64,000 nt of DNA, from positions 992,001-1,056,000 of the forward strand of contig JANTQA010000044.1 of NCBI GenBank assembly GCA_027625915.1, given 5' to 3'. Source of the DNA: Anaeramoeba flamelloides. Taxonomy: Eukaryota; Metamonada; Anaeramoebidae. The notes below the pieces were generated by a model. The model saw only the letters and a program-made list of their open reading frames with translations. It was not told where the DNA came from and did not search any database. Each line of letters starts with the position of its first letter. Position 1 is the stretch's first letter. Position numbers and translations under genes: made by a program. This document shows, in pieces, positions 22,200 through 35,200 of the stretch.

Positions 22200-24350
22200 T
22201 CGAAACAATAATATAAATTATTCTGTGGTAACTATTTATTTATTATTATTATTATTTTGATTGGATGTAATTAATCTCCTCTTATAGCTACTAGTTTTTT
22301 TTTGATTTGAGAAATTAAAAGAAAATTTCAAAATTTTTCTGTTTATTTCTTTTAAATTAATAAAAAACTGAGGCAGTTGATGGCAGTTGACGACACTTCC
22401 CCTAATTTCTATATTTTTTTTTCTAATTTTTAGTAAAAAATTCATTTTTTTCTTTATCATCAACTAATGACAAAAAAATAATGAATTTTTTTTTTTTTTT
22501 ATAAAGTTTTTATTTTATTATTATTATTATTTTGATTATAATTTGATCTAAAATGTTTGGTTATTTGATAAGATTGGGAGTTCCAAAGAAAATGATTGAT
22601 ATATCCAAAGCTTTCCAAATAAAATAGATTCTTATAAAAGTTGTAATTTTTAAAAAATATATTCTTATAAATAACTTTAGAATATATTTTTAAATAATTT
22701 GTAAAATTTTTTAATTTTAAAACGACAATGAAGTCCTTCCTATTTTCAATAGTTTTTATCATTCTTTTTATTTTCAAATAAAAAATTAAAAAGTCAAATT
22801 ATTTAATATTTATTTTATTGATTAAAAAACATCGAATATTTTTTGTTTACCGACTTTTTAAAAAAGAATTGATTAAAATAAGTAATTTTGTTCAATTCTT
22901 CCGAATATTTGGATGGATTTGTTGGGTTTTTTTGAAAAAATAACAATATTTTGATTATAAAATCGAAATATTTTCCAGACTAAAATAAGAATATAAATTT
23001 AAAACATGATTAGTTTTTCCAGGAACCAAAATCAAAGATCAAACTCAATGAATTATTGAATTCTTCTAAATTCTGAAAAATATTAGCTCTTTAAAGAAAA
23101 CACTAACTATTATTATTGTTATTATACCTAATAATTTATAAATATGATTGATCTTTTAATCCCGAACTGTTTATTATTAAATTTTCTCTAAATTCATTTA
23201 GAATATATTTAATAATTTTATGTTTTCTATTTTCTAAGAATATTTTCATCTTTTTTTTTTTGAGTAATTGTATTAGATTGAAATATGTGAAAAGTTCAGT
23301 ATATTCATTTATTTATTGAGATTCTATATTTATTTAATTTTTGGGAATTATTCTCAAAAAATGAGGATTAATTTTTCAAAATTATAACTTTTTTTATTAT
23401 CCAAACAACAATCGATTTATATATTTTTGAGTCAAATTAAAAATGACTAAAAGATATAATAATTTATTAACGAATATTAATTTAATCTATTAAATAGTTT
23501 TTTAGGTTAAAAAGAAGTTATATTATTGGTTAATTATTTTTTACTTTTTAAAATATTTTTTTAAATAATTTCTCTTTATTTTAAAAAAATTCATAGATAT
23601 TTTATTTGTTGAAATGGTTCCATTTTAATATTTTATCATTGTTTTATTTCCTTTTCACTAATTAATAAATCTCGAAATTATGATTCTTTTTGTATCAATT
23701 TCTGATATTCAAATTTCCATTATTTATAAATATCAATATGAAATAATCGTATATGTTTTATAACGATATTTAATTATTTCAGAACAAATGACTAAATATT
23801 TTTTAGAAGTTTAAATAGATATCTATAATAAAATATTTCCTTGCTGGTAGAATAATCTATTATTATTCTGGAAGAGTTAATTTCTGAAATTGATTGTAAA
23901 ATGAAATCTAAAAAAAAACTAAATTGATGATATAAAATATACTATTTGAAGAATTTATAATGAATAAAACATTTGTAAAAGTAAAAAAATCAGATAACTT
24001 AAAAAAAAAAATGACTGAAAAATATAAATAATAAAAGATGAGATCCCTCTCTTTGATAAATTCTGAATCAATTTTTATTATTGGTATTTTTTCTCGATAT
24101 TCTTATTTTTTTTTATTAATAAAATTATCTAGAAACTTAAGATACTTAAACGTAAACTTTTATATCAATGAATTGTTTAATATTGATTATAATAGCAAAA
24201 AATCCATTATTTTTAAATTGATTTTAACTTATTTCTAAATTAAAAATTAAATTTTAAAAATAAAGTTCTTGTTTCTAATTATTTTTCAAAAAAAAATAAA
24301 TTGAGTTGCAGTTCTCAACTGTAATAATTTTTGGTTCCTTTATGAACCAG

Positions 24351-24386
<36 letters not shown>

Positions 24387-27339
24387 ATATTATTAAATTG
24401 TTTTGTTAAATAATATAAATGAATCATTTTATCAATTTTTTTAATTAATAAATAATTTACTCTTTTATAAAAAGTTAATAATTCGTCAATGTGTTTATTA
24501 ACATAATAAAAAGGGTATTTTGCATTTTTTTAAGTAAAGAAAACTTTTTTTTTTGTTATTTTCCCTTCTTAAGTCAATTTTGTAAAAAATTATTTCTTAT
24601 AATTATATACTGAATTATTCTTATTATTTTTATTATTTGATATTTTATTATATCATAAATATTTTCCAATTAAAATTTTTGTTTTTCTATATTATATTTA
24701 TTATATTAATATTTATAAACTAATATTTTTTTCTTGATATGATATTTATATCTATATAATTTTTTTGCTAAATTCTTGAGAAAAAAAATAAAATATATAT
24801 TTTCTTTATTCTTTATATTTTATAATATTTTTTGCTAAAGATATAATAAAAATGTTGAAATGTTTAATATTTATAGTCATTTTTGCTGATTTTCTATTTC
24901 CCTTATTTATTGAATGTATATTTAGAAATCATTTTTAATATTAAAAAATATTTCATTGGGTATATGATAATATACTTGACAACACTTGAAATCGTTTGTA
25001 CAGTTGTTATATTAATTACTTAATAAATGAATAAACAATACTCTTTTGAAATATACTGGTAATTTTATTTGATATCGAAAGTTGATGTTGATATAGAATT
25101 TTAAAATCTAAGGAAATGAGACCAAGAAAACTCATTTTAAAAAAACATTTAATAAATGATCTAATATTCAATCTTTTTTTCTGATTTACAAAAAAAATAA
25201 ATTTTCAGAACCCAAAATAACTTACAATATTTAAAATATTTTAAGAAACTCAGATAAAATTTACTCTTATAAAAAAAATTTTTTTTTTCCATTATATCAA
25301 TATTATTTTTTAGATTAACCCTTTTTTAAAACCATTTTTTCAATATGAGTATACTTATTTTTCTATCAACTTTTTGAAAATCTATATAATGACCAAATTT
25401 CGATATCGGAAAAAAAATCACCATATCTGTGGGGTGGTTACATTTTTTTTGACAAATATGATGAAGTTATATCATCGATTATTATCATTGATGTATAATT
25501 TCCATTAATTGAGATTTTATGTATTGAAAAAACATATTATTTCAAATAGAGAAAAGAAACTTTAATATCTTTTATTTATACAATGATTTCTGAAAAAAAA
25601 CTTGTTTTAATATATTTCTTTGCTTATTTTTTTATTTTAGGTGTTCACTCTTTTTTTCAAAGATATTTTAAATCATTATTAATTGATTTTTTCAATAATA
25701 AAAGTTATTTTCTTATATAAAGCCTAATATTAAACCAGTTCAAATTATTTGATATTGGTGTTTTTATATCTAATACTTTTTATCACAACAACGAAAAAAT
25801 TTAAAATAACTAAAAAAGAAGAATCATTGTTTTCAAACTTTTTGAAACAAACTAAATAAAAATATTTATTACTAGAGTGTGCTTAAATTTCAATTGAGAA
25901 TTGTTGATCAGCCAAAATAATTTTCATAATTACTTTATTTTATTTAGGTTCTTATATTTAAAGAAAACTAAACCCGATTCCAAAAATTTGGACATACCCA
26001 AAATCAAAAATAGAGAAAATAAAACTCAATTTATTATATTTTTACATACATAATATAAAACAACATTTAAGTTACTGAGTATTAATGATTTTATAAGTAA
26101 CAGTTTTATCCAAATAAAAGAAATCAATATAAAAACTCAAAAAAAAACATTAGTAAGTACAAAATTATGTAAAGAGTGTAACAAAAAATGTATTGGATAA
26201 ATTTGTCGACATTTCACCAACAATTATTGATCGATCAAACGATAAGATATCATCTACCAATTGTATGTGATTTTCCAATTAAACAAACTCAACACTAACC
26301 CTCTATCAACCATCGAAAAAAAATTTTCAGATCTAAAAGAAACAGGTTATTTGACTGATAAAAAAGGAAATGAAAACAAAATAGAAAATAGACAAAAAAT
26401 GAAATAGTTTTTAAAATCAAAAAGTCATTTCCAAATAGAATGTAGAGTGTTGTGTTGTTATTCTTTCGACTATTTAAACTGTGTCTAAATTATTGGAATT
26501 TAGTTTATCTTCACCTAATATCAATCATTCCAAAAAATTTCCATATGAATCAAACAAAATTTGTAAATGGATAAAAAAAAACTAAAAACTAAAAAAGATA
26601 AAAAATGATAAAAATAGTTTGTTAAAAAACAAAATTCTACCCAAATTGAATCAAAGTACGGTATTATTAAACTTTCAACTGACTTAACCAAGCCCAATTG
26701 TTTTGGAATTTGGCTTATATTTTGGAGATTATAAATGTAATCTTAGAACTAAGTATAATCAAGTTGTTTTCAAAAAAAATTATCCTGGTTTTTTTGGAAA
26801 TTTCTTGCATAAAAATAGATAAATGATGAAAAAACAATTTATAATATTGAAATGGTAATTTTAGATTTAGTTTCTGAAAGTGCCTTTTAAAATCGACTGT
26901 CAACTTTTTTGAGACAAATTATATCTCTTCATATAATTAATGATCAAAGAAAAATTGTATTAATAAAAAAAATTGTAATATATAAGAAAAATAAAAAAAA
27001 AAAATAGCAAGTATTCGATAATAAAGGATGAATATTACTGATTATTTAATATATTAATAAGAAATCTTTGTAATTTATTTTAATTAAAAAATTTTTTAAA
27101 TTTGAAAATGTATTTTTGTTCATAAGGAAATATAAACGAATTGAGTATTTTTTTTTTTAGAAAATTATTATAATTCGAAAAATTAATTTTGTGGTTTATA
27201 TTAAGTTTATTAAAACTTAGATCTAATAAAAAGTTTAATTAAAATTTAAAAATTTGGGAATTAGATTTCTTTCTTTTTTTTTTTTTTCTTCTTCTTATTC
27301 CTTTGTTGGCTTTTCTTCAACATTGATTATACCTCTTAA
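22200..27339. other. Long AT-rich desert
   Basis: About 5 kb without a recognisable gene. It contains two TTATTATTATTATTATTTTGATT segments (about 22238 and 22517) that look like a local duplication, a (TA)n microsatellite at about 24356-24384, a small hairpin GGTTCCTTTATGAACC near 24331, and many A/T homopolymers. Short open frames here are Phe/Ile/Asn-rich and look like chance. Confidence 0.5.
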
Positions 27340-28974
27340 TTAATTTTCTTCTTTTTCTTTTGATTTCTTCTTACCCTTTCCTTTCCCTTTTACTTTTTTC
27401 TTTCCTGTTACTTTTTCACCGGCCTTTGTCTTTTCGGTAACTTTTCCCTTTCTCTTTGTTGTTCCTTTGACTTTTCCCTTTGCTTTCCCTTTCCCCTTTT
27501 TTTTCCCTGTGCCTGTGGTCTTTTTTGTTTTGGTTTTTTTTTTTTCTGTTCCTGTTTCAGTGTTTTCTTGTGTCTCTACTTTTTTTCCGACTTTTTTTTT
27601 AGTTCGCTTTTCCTTTCCCTTTGGTTTTGTTTTGGTTTTTCTTTTTGTTTTTGGTTTGGTTTTGGTTTTGGTTTTGGTTTTGGTTTCTTTTTCTGCTTCT
27701 TCTGGTTCCACGCTTTCTTCTATTTTTTTTTTAGTTCGTTTTCCTTTTGCCTTACCTTTTCCCTTTGCTTTAGATTTGACTTTGGCTTTGGTTTTTGGTT
27801 TAGCTTTCTGGATTTCTGTTTCTTTGTTATTCTCTAATTTGGTTTCTGGAATTTCTTCATTACTAATTTCTTTCAAATTATTTTTAATCGCTTTTGTTTT
27901 TCTTTTAGCTTTTCCCTTTGTTTTTGTTTTGGCTTTAGTCTTGGTTTTGGTTTTGGTTTTGGTTATCTTTTTAGTAGTTCCTTTTTTCTTTCCTTTTCCT
28001 GCTCCCTTTTTTTTAGTTGTGGTTTTTTTGATATTTTTTTTTCCTGAACTTTCCACAGGTTGTTGAGAGTTGCTCTCTCTTTGGCTGTCAAAGGAGTGTT
28101 TTTGAACCTTGCGGTAATATTGATCCTCATCGGATCGGGTTTCGTCTTGATAACGCCATTCGTTTGTCTCTTGTTCTGGTTCATAATTCCGTCCGATCTC
28201 TTTATTTCTTTGCTGGTAACTTGTTAATTGCTCGTCAGGATCGCTAAGTGTTTGGGGATATCCATTACCAGATCCTAATTCTTCATTTTGGTCTTGGTAA
28301 TTGTAATTTTCATCTTGATAATTTTGTTGTTGTTGTTGTTGTCTCCTATATTGCATTTGTTGTTGAGGCACAAAATTCATATCTAAAAATCTAAGGATGT
28401 CGTTCCTAATGAAATATTCATCTTGATTTGACTTTTCCAAAAGAAAAGATCTACAAAATTTCTTTGGCTGTTCATTACCATTGATTATCCATCCAATAAT
28501 ATTAATCATTACACTTTCGTTAATACTGTCTTGACACACAACATCAAAAATAAATGTTTCGCATTTTCTGTATCTCTGTTCCTCAAGTTTGATCTCAATT
28601 TGCTGTGAAAGTTAAACAAAAAAAAAAAAAAAAAAAAAAAAGTTTTTTTGAATTTGAAAAAAAAAAAGAAAAAAAAGCAAATATAAAATGACAAAACACC
28701 ATTTACGGGAGAATGTTAATAATTTTGTCTGTTTGTTGAAAGGTGCAAAAAAAAAAGAGAAAAAAGGATAAAAAGAAAGAAAAAAAACGTTATTTCATAC
28801 CTCGCCAGTAATTGGAATATCAAGAGTGCTATCTCTTTCATTCCCAATTGACAATTTTGAACTTGGTTCATATAATTCATAAATTTTTTCTGGTTGGTTA
28901 TACAGCATCTTTAAAAAATAGTCTAAAAATGTGTGTGCAATTTTGGATTCGTGTGGGGTATAGTTTTGGTTCAT
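27340..28974 (-). CDS. G3BP-like NTF2-domain protein with a Lys/Thr repeat tail
   Basis: Two exons encode 478 residues. Exon 1 (28974-28801) starts MNQNYTPHESK and ends at GAG/GTATGA. Exon 2 (28602-27340) begins after CACAG in phase 0. Together residues 6-135 form an NTF2-like domain of the G3BP type: FLDYFLKMLYNQPEKIYELY, CETFIFDVVCQD, INIIGWIINGNEQPKKFCRSF, and the closing YFIRNDILRFLD, which parallels the G3BP signature FYVHNDIFRYQD. G3BP proteins nucleate stress granules and bind FxFG-type partners through this domain. A Gln-rich segment follows, then from about residue 244 to the end a tail of Lys with Thr, Gly, Ala and Glu, built from KTKTK and KGKAKGK units. No RRM or RGG motif is seen, unlike animal or plant G3BP. 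The tail may bind RNA or other polyanions by charge; that is inference. Confidence 0.85.
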
Positions 28975-30788
28975 TGAATTTTGGTTTTTAAAAATGAAAA
29001 ATTGGAAGTTTAGAAAAAAAAAAATGATTTGAGAAAGATTTAATTGAAAGACAAAAAAAGGATTGGTTATTGAAGAAAACGTATACGGATATTTTAAAAA
29101 AGTGTCGAGATTTATTTTTGAGGGGAGACTAAGGTATAAAATTTTCAAACAATAAAGTTTTTCTAAAGTGAGTACTTATTATCAATAAGAACCTTTTTGC
29201 AAACTTTTCGATGAAAATGAAAAGAAATTAATTAACTTTTGGAGGCATAGGTAGAGACTGTACGGAAAGAAAAGTACTTTTAAAATTTTGTAATCCTTCA
29301 CCGTTTTTATAACTCAATTAATTTGAAAAGTTTTAATTAAGGGACAAGTAACTCTTTGTTATTTTTTTCCCCAAAGGTGATAAAGTACTTATTTAAACGA
29401 TAGCTAAATTAAATCCTATAAAAAACTCAAAAATTCACTTGAGAGAGAGGAATTATTATTTTTAGAAGAATTCTCATTTTTCCCAATTTTTCCCTTAAAT
29501 ATTTATGATCCTTTTTTGTTTGAATGTTTGGATTGGAAATTAGAAAAAGAAAAATTTACAAAACATTTTAATTTTTAGGAAACCTCACTTTTCATAATTC
29601 TAGACACTTTGGATGAAAAAATAATATTTGATAATTTAATCTTATATTTAAACCACAATAATGATAAAATTAAATATTAAATCCAAGTAGATCTATTACA
29701 ATTTGTTATTTTCTTTTATTGTCAATAATTTAGTAAATTTATCTAAATTTTAATCATTAGGTAATAGTTTTTTTCATATGTTGATAGTATAAATACGAAA
29801 ATTCTATTATTAAAATTAGTTATTTGAAGGATATTTACCCTTTTTTTTTATAATAATTATAAACTTGAATTTGTTTAATTATTTGAAAACATTGAAAAAA
29901 ATGACAATTAATAATAAAATACATTAAGATATTTAATTTTCGAAGAATAATAGACTAAATGTGTGATTGTGATTTTGTCAATATTTTGATATAATCAAAT
30001 TTATTTGTTTTTTTTTTTTTTTTGAATTTGTTATCCAAATTAAAAGTAATTTATTTTTCTGGTTTATAATCCCTTAGAACTATAGGAAAAGTTGATACTT
30101 TTCTAAAATATTTTTAGTATCAATTATTCAAAATTTAAAAAATAAAATTTGGCTTTGTTTTTTTCATTTCAAAATTCTTATATTGATTAGAAAGGTTCAA
30201 AAAGATTTCTTGGTATAAATATACAAGTATATTTTTTTTTATTTTAAATCAAATACCCCGATAGTTTAATAAATTCATTTAAAAACGGTTATTTTTTTTG
30301 TTTTAATTATAGATTTGTTCTTTTTTTTATTTGGATTTTATTTATTGTTACATTGGGTGTCTTTCTTATTTGCAATTTTCCCTTTTAGATGAGAATATGT
30401 ATTATCAAAATTAAACTGAATTAAAAAAAAATATATAAAAAAATACATCACTCGTTATAAAAATGCGAAAATATACGTTCTTTTTATATCAAAATTTATT
30501 ATCATTGATAGTTAACTACTTTATTTCACAAAAGTTGAACAAATGAAATTCCCCTTTTGATATTTGCTTAGAGCGATATAAGATGAAATAGTTAATTTCC
30601 ACTTTTTGAAAATATAATATCTTAATCTTAAAATATCAATAACTTGTTAATTATTTTAATCAATTCAAAAAAATAATTTTTATTATTACCAAAAAATAAT
30701 TTTCAATAAAGGAAAATTTCATGTAATTTAACAAAATAAGAAAAAATTGATAAAAAATAGATTAATTTGTTCTTACATAAATTTTCTA
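28975..30788. other. AT-rich spacer
   Basis: Contains the presumed promoter of the NTF2 gene in its first part. No other gene or repeat copy was recognised. Confidence 0.5.
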
Positions 30789-31491
30789 TTAAGGGTCCAG
30801 ACATTACTCTTAAAATTAATTTTCTGAAATGGATTAAAAAAAAATTGGAATTTTTATTAGTTCTTAATACCAACCAAAAAAACCAACCAACCTTTGAAGT
30901 AAGATCGATCTTCAAAAACCAACAATCAAATATGAGGATATTTTTAGAAAAAGTCTCAAAGAGGAATACCCAATTTCCATTTAGAATGGTTGTAATTTAT
31001 AATTTTGAAAACAACTATTTTAGTTTTACATTGTCACTCTTTGAAAACTTTTTTGAGATCTAGAAGATTTTTTCTTTCATTTTTTTTCCTTTCTCAAATA
31101 ATTTTATTTTTTTTTCTAAAGAATTGTACAAAATCCTTTCTATATCAAATATAGAGTGTTGTAATATAGCTACATATTAGATTAGATCAAATTCAAACGA
31201 TTATATACTTGAAGAAAACAATTGGTTTTAAATTGAAGAAATTTAACTTTGTGGTAATTTAAAAAAAGAATTAAGTAAATTTTTTTTTTCAAATTTGATT
31301 TTTTGGAATTGAGAATGTTTCAAATTTTTTTTTTTTTGATTGGTATTAGACACTCAAAAAAATTTCCAATTTTTTTTATATGTTGTTTGAATTTTGTCAA
31401 TCAAGGAACAAGCAATTTCACAATACCTTTTTTGGCATCAAGTCATTCCTTGAGTATGGAACAAATCAACGATAAATGACTAGACCCTTCA
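30789..31491. mobile_element. TTAA-type MITE, family 1, copy 3
   Basis: The left end is TTAAGGGTCCAGACATTA. The right end complement begins TTGAAGGGTCTAGTCATTTA, so one TTAA is worn to TTCA. The internal order matches 83-766, including CAACCAACC, GATCGATCT and the CTCAAAGAGG palindrome arm, but with more substitutions. The internal open frame of about 98 codons is not conserved in the other copies and is not called a gene. Confidence 0.7.
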
Positions 31492-33613
31492 AACTAATTG
31501 TTGAAACTGTCTATCTCTAATTTTTTTTTTAAAATAATTGTTCAAAAATTAAAAAAATTAAATCAAGTTTTTGAAACAATGATACAAATAAAACTTGTAC
31601 ACTCGTTTGGAAGTTAACAACGTTTTACATTTATTTTTTTAAAATATTTATTATAAATATATTTTTTTAATTGCTAAATTATTTTTCCAGAAAATATTTT
31701 TTTCAATGGAATATCAATTCAAAGAATGGCAATATATTATATAATACTATTCATTGTTTAATGAATTTACCTAATTGCCATTCTTTGTATATTTAAAAAA
31801 TGGTGAAAATATAAATTGTAGTATACCTATCTACAAAAAAGCAGTATTTTAGAGTTAATTTGATTTATGGGATAAATTACGGAATTTTAATATACTATTA
31901 GTGCAAAATAACCTTTCACAAATATCAATTGATTGATAGTGAGAGGCAATTTTTTTTTTTTGAAACATATTTATTTCTTGATGGATATGTTATAGAGTAG
32001 ATCAAAAAAAAAAAATAGAAAAAACCAAAACATTCGAAGAAATATTTCATATCTAAAAAAAATAAAGCTATTTTTAACAATTTAAATTTATTTTAATCAT
32101 CCAATTCTCAATGTAAACCACTTTAACCAACACAGATTTTTTGTAAATGCGATGTCAAATATGTACCCAATAATTACATAATCCTAATTTTTATACATTT
32201 ATTTATATATTAAAAAACAATTAAACTATCATCAATATGTTTCATTCAAAAACTAAAAAGGATTTTCGAAAACCTTTTATGATAAAAAAATAAAATGGAC
32301 AATTGGGGAAATCAATGAACTCATATCAAATGAAAAAAATAAAAATAAAAAAAAAAGGGAAGGAAAGATCTCGGTTTGAATACTCTCTTCAATACTATAA
32401 AATATTCTTCAATTTTCTATTAATTAAATATGTGAAAATTATCAACAAAATTGTTGAGTTGTATTAATACCCGTAATTGGTTTAGGGGTTATATGAAACA
32501 TTCAATTTTTTTACCCATCGCCAGTTATGGTGATTTTTTCTTTAAATTGTATATATGGGCAATTTTTTTTTCTTTAAAATTTTTTTCTCGGCTGATCTGA
32601 CGTAAAAATTCAAAAGAAAATAAATCTTTTTAAAATTTTTGGAAGGTAGTATATAATTTTTGCTATTATATAAGATTTCCGCTCACAGGTAAATGGTAGG
32701 AAATTTAGGTGAAATAGTAATAAAAAAACTGTAGTAGCCGAGAATTACCACTTTCTTATTGGTATATAATATTTTTAAGAAATGCTTAATTCTAATAAAA
32801 TATCGATTACTAATAGTCCGAAAAGCTAGACACTTTTTTATAACCTCTCAAAAATATTTTAAAATAATAAAAAATCAACAATTAAAGTGATGGAAATTAT
32901 TTAATACATCTAACAATTCTTTAATTAACGGCTTTTATTAGTTACTTAAATCAATATCACTTTGTAATCAGAAAAAAATCTCAAATAACGTTTGTTCATA
33001 ATTTTTAAAATATAAACATAAGGAAATAAGAAAAAATATTGTTCATTTTCTATAGATATGCCTTTCTATGAAAATTAAAGATTATTTTTAAACCAAGCAA
33101 AGTTTGAAATGTTCTACACCAATAATAATTTTTAAACCTATGATTTCACAATTGTATTTTCGAAATGGAAATTGTAATATACATATATTTCTAGCATAAT
33201 TTACACTTCTTTCTCAATAACAATAAAAAACAAAAACAAACTTTTTTTTGGTAAGAAACTATCACCCTTAAAATTTTATTTGTAATTATTTTCTTTGTAA
33301 AGTTAAAACCACAAAATAGATGCAATTACTTCTTGGTTTCTTTTTGTTTCTTTCCTTAAAAAACATTCCACACATTGAATGTTAATTATTTTTAACTCCA
33401 TAAATCTTTTTCATTTTTTCAATTTTTTTTTTCTCCTTCTTTTCCCTTCTTCAAAAATAAATTTCTTTCTTTTTTTTTTGCCTTTGTTTCTTCAACAAAA
33501 AAAAAAAAAAAAAAAAAAGAAAAAACTCAACCATTCGTTTTATTTCAAAAAAAAAAAAACAGAACAGCTATCAAATCAACATACAAAATAAAAATAAAAA
33601 TCCAAAATAAAAA
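31492..33613. other. AT-rich spacer with one compact hairpin
   Basis: A perfect 14-base inverted repeat CAAAGAATGGCAAT / ATTGCCATTCTTTG brackets about 45 bases near 31720-31787. The last 250 bases hold the T-rich then A-rich leader of the TPR gene. No other gene was recognised. Confidence 0.45.
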
Positions 33614-35068
33614 ATGTCACAAGATCTCAAAAGAGGAAGAGAGCATGAACTCCATCGACACTTTCATAAAGCACAACACTTCTATTCATTAAACAATTTT
33701 GATGAGTCTTTAAAGTTTGTGAAAAAAGCGATCCAAGCTTCACCTATTGGAAACATCAATTTGGGAATAATGAAACTTCATAAGGGCCTTGTTGAAGTCC
33801 AGCAATTAACAGAAAAGAAACACACTGTTGAAGAGCTTCATAGCAAATTACAAACCCCAAAAAAGACGTTTCTCGATACGATCGCCTTTTGCCAACAGTT
33901 ATTGGACACACATTGGATTGCGTTATACCACTATTCACGGTGTGTTCTGGAGGACAGCCTCTCCACCAACGAAGAAAAGTTTCAGGCATTAAAGGATTTA
34001 AGAAGATCGCTTGAGCTCTCTCAGGGCAACCCAGAGATTTTGTTTGAATATGCAAGGTTTATTCGTAAATACAAGCAGCCCTCAGTTGCCTTACAAATCT
34101 TTCAGAGCTTCTTAAGTGAAGATGAAAATGAGAAGAAATTCACTTTAAACGATGAAGACAAATTGCAATTGCTTGACTATTGCGCATTATGCTCATTCGA
34201 TCTCCAAAATTACGATCAAGCTTTCCAATTCTGGGAAGAGGCAATGCAAATCAACGAGTCCAGCGGGCAAATTATTTCCAAATATGCAATTGCGCTTAGC
34301 AAATGCTCCAAATTTGAAAAATGTTTACGATTGCTCGACGGCAAGAGCTTTCCTGGGATCAAAAATGTCAAACTTGATATCTTTTCTGGAATGTTTCGAT
34401 CGGGGCTTTGGGAATCTTGTGTTTCGCAGTTAAGAGATTTCACTCCTCCGAACCAATATGAAAGCTATTGCGACCAAATGAAAACGGTTTGCCTCTTGTT
34501 TCAAAACGAATTATCAGAAGCTGAATCAATAATACACGAACAAGAGGACATTGACGAATCACCACATTGGCAAATCATTAGAGGTCTGCTGATCCTAGAA
34601 CAGCAGAGATGGGACATCGAAGCAGCAAAGGGGATCGAAGGTGGCAACTTTGAAGAAATTAATTTGAAAAAAGATGAAAACAACAAATCATTCGGGCAGA
34701 ATGGTATTGAGAAATTATTGCATGCCTATATATTAATACAGCAGCAGCAATGGGAAAATGCAATGAATGCCATTAATCAATATATCAGCCTTTGTGAAAA
34801 GGGTTGGGAAGTTTTAGGGTTCTATTTAACAATGAGATGTAAACAAAAATTATCGAAGGAATTAGCTGAACAAAATAAAGACCAATCCATTAAATTAAAA
34901 TCAGAAGCAGAAAGAACTATTAACAGAATAATTAGATTGAAAAGGGAATTTAAATTAATAGAGATTAAATTAAAAGCATCTAAGAAATCAACAAGTGGTG
35001 GATCAAAATCCTCAAAAAGGAAAAAAAAAAAGGGAAAAAAGAAAAAAAAAAGAAAGAAAAAAAAATAA
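33614..35068 (+). CDS. TPR-repeat protein with poly-lysine tail
   Basis: An uninterrupted 484-codon frame from ATG (context AAAAAATG) to TAA. The protein is helical throughout, with degenerate tetratricopeptide repeats: residues 13-44 (HFHKAQHFYSLNNFDESLKF), about 105-180 (ALYHYSRCVL, EILFEYARFIRKY, ALQIFQSFL), 190-245 (LLDYCALCSFDLQNYDQAF, then IISKYAIALSKCSKFEKCL) and about 365-400 (LLHAYILIQQQQWENAMNAI). TPR arrays are protein-binding scaffolds in complexes such as APC/C, NatA and chaperone adaptors, but none of these could be assigned. The last 30 residues are Ser/Gly then almost pure Lys and Arg, which suggests nuclear targeting or nucleic-acid contact. Base composition is clearly richer in G and C than the flanks. 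There are no introns. Confidence 0.85.
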   Translation: MSQDLKRGREHELHRHFHKAQHFYSLNNFDESLKFVKKAIQASPIGNINLGIMKLHKGLVEVQQLTEKKHTVEELHSKLQTPKKTFLDTIAFCQQLLDTHWIALYHYSRCVLEDSLSTNEEKFQALKDLRRSLELSQGNPEILFEYARFIRKYKQPSVALQIFQSFLSEDENEKKFTLNDEDKLQLLDYCALCSFDLQNYDQAFQFWEEAMQINESSGQIISKYAIALSKCSKFEKCLRLLDGKSFPGIKNVKLDIFSGMFRSGLWESCVSQLRDFTPPNQYESYCDQMKTVCLLFQNELSEAESIIHEQEDIDESPHWQIIRGLLILEQQRWDIEAAKGIEGGNFEEINLKKDENNKSFGQNGIEKLLHAYILIQQQQWENAMNAINQYISLCEKGWEVLGFYLTMRCKQKLSKELAEQNKDQSIKLKSEAERTINRIIRLKREFKLIEIKLKASKKSTSGGSKSSKRKKKKGKKKKKRKKKK

Positions 35069-35200
35069 CTTTTTATTTCTAATCATCTTTGAGCTTTTAT
35101 ATTTTGCCTTTCATCTTTTATCTTTTATCTATTATATTTCATCTTTTATCTTTTAGATTTCATCTTACATTTTTCATCTTTTATCATTTATCTTTTTTGA
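35069..35200 (+). repeat. Degenerate ATCTTTTATC tandem repeat in the TPR 3' flank
   Basis: Directly after the stop codon the sequence repeats TTTCATCTTTTATCTTTTA-like units about eight to ten times with changes. It is probably part of the 3' untranslated region. Confidence 0.55.

Noticed and set aside
24038-24238. 66-codon frame in the desert
   Set aside because: Composition is dominated by Ile, Leu, Phe, Ser and Asn, as expected from AT-rich DNA.
27467-28066. Long plus-strand frame rich in Phe and Val opposite the NTF2 gene
   Set aside because: It is the complement of the Lys/Thr repeat and exists only because of its repeat structure.
30767-31063. 98-codon frame inside the family 1 element
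   Set aside because: The frame is not kept in the two other copies, so it is chance in a non-coding MITE.
33379-33591. 70-codon frame just before the TPR gene
   Set aside because: It lies in the T-rich and A-rich leader and ends before the TPR start without any relation to it.
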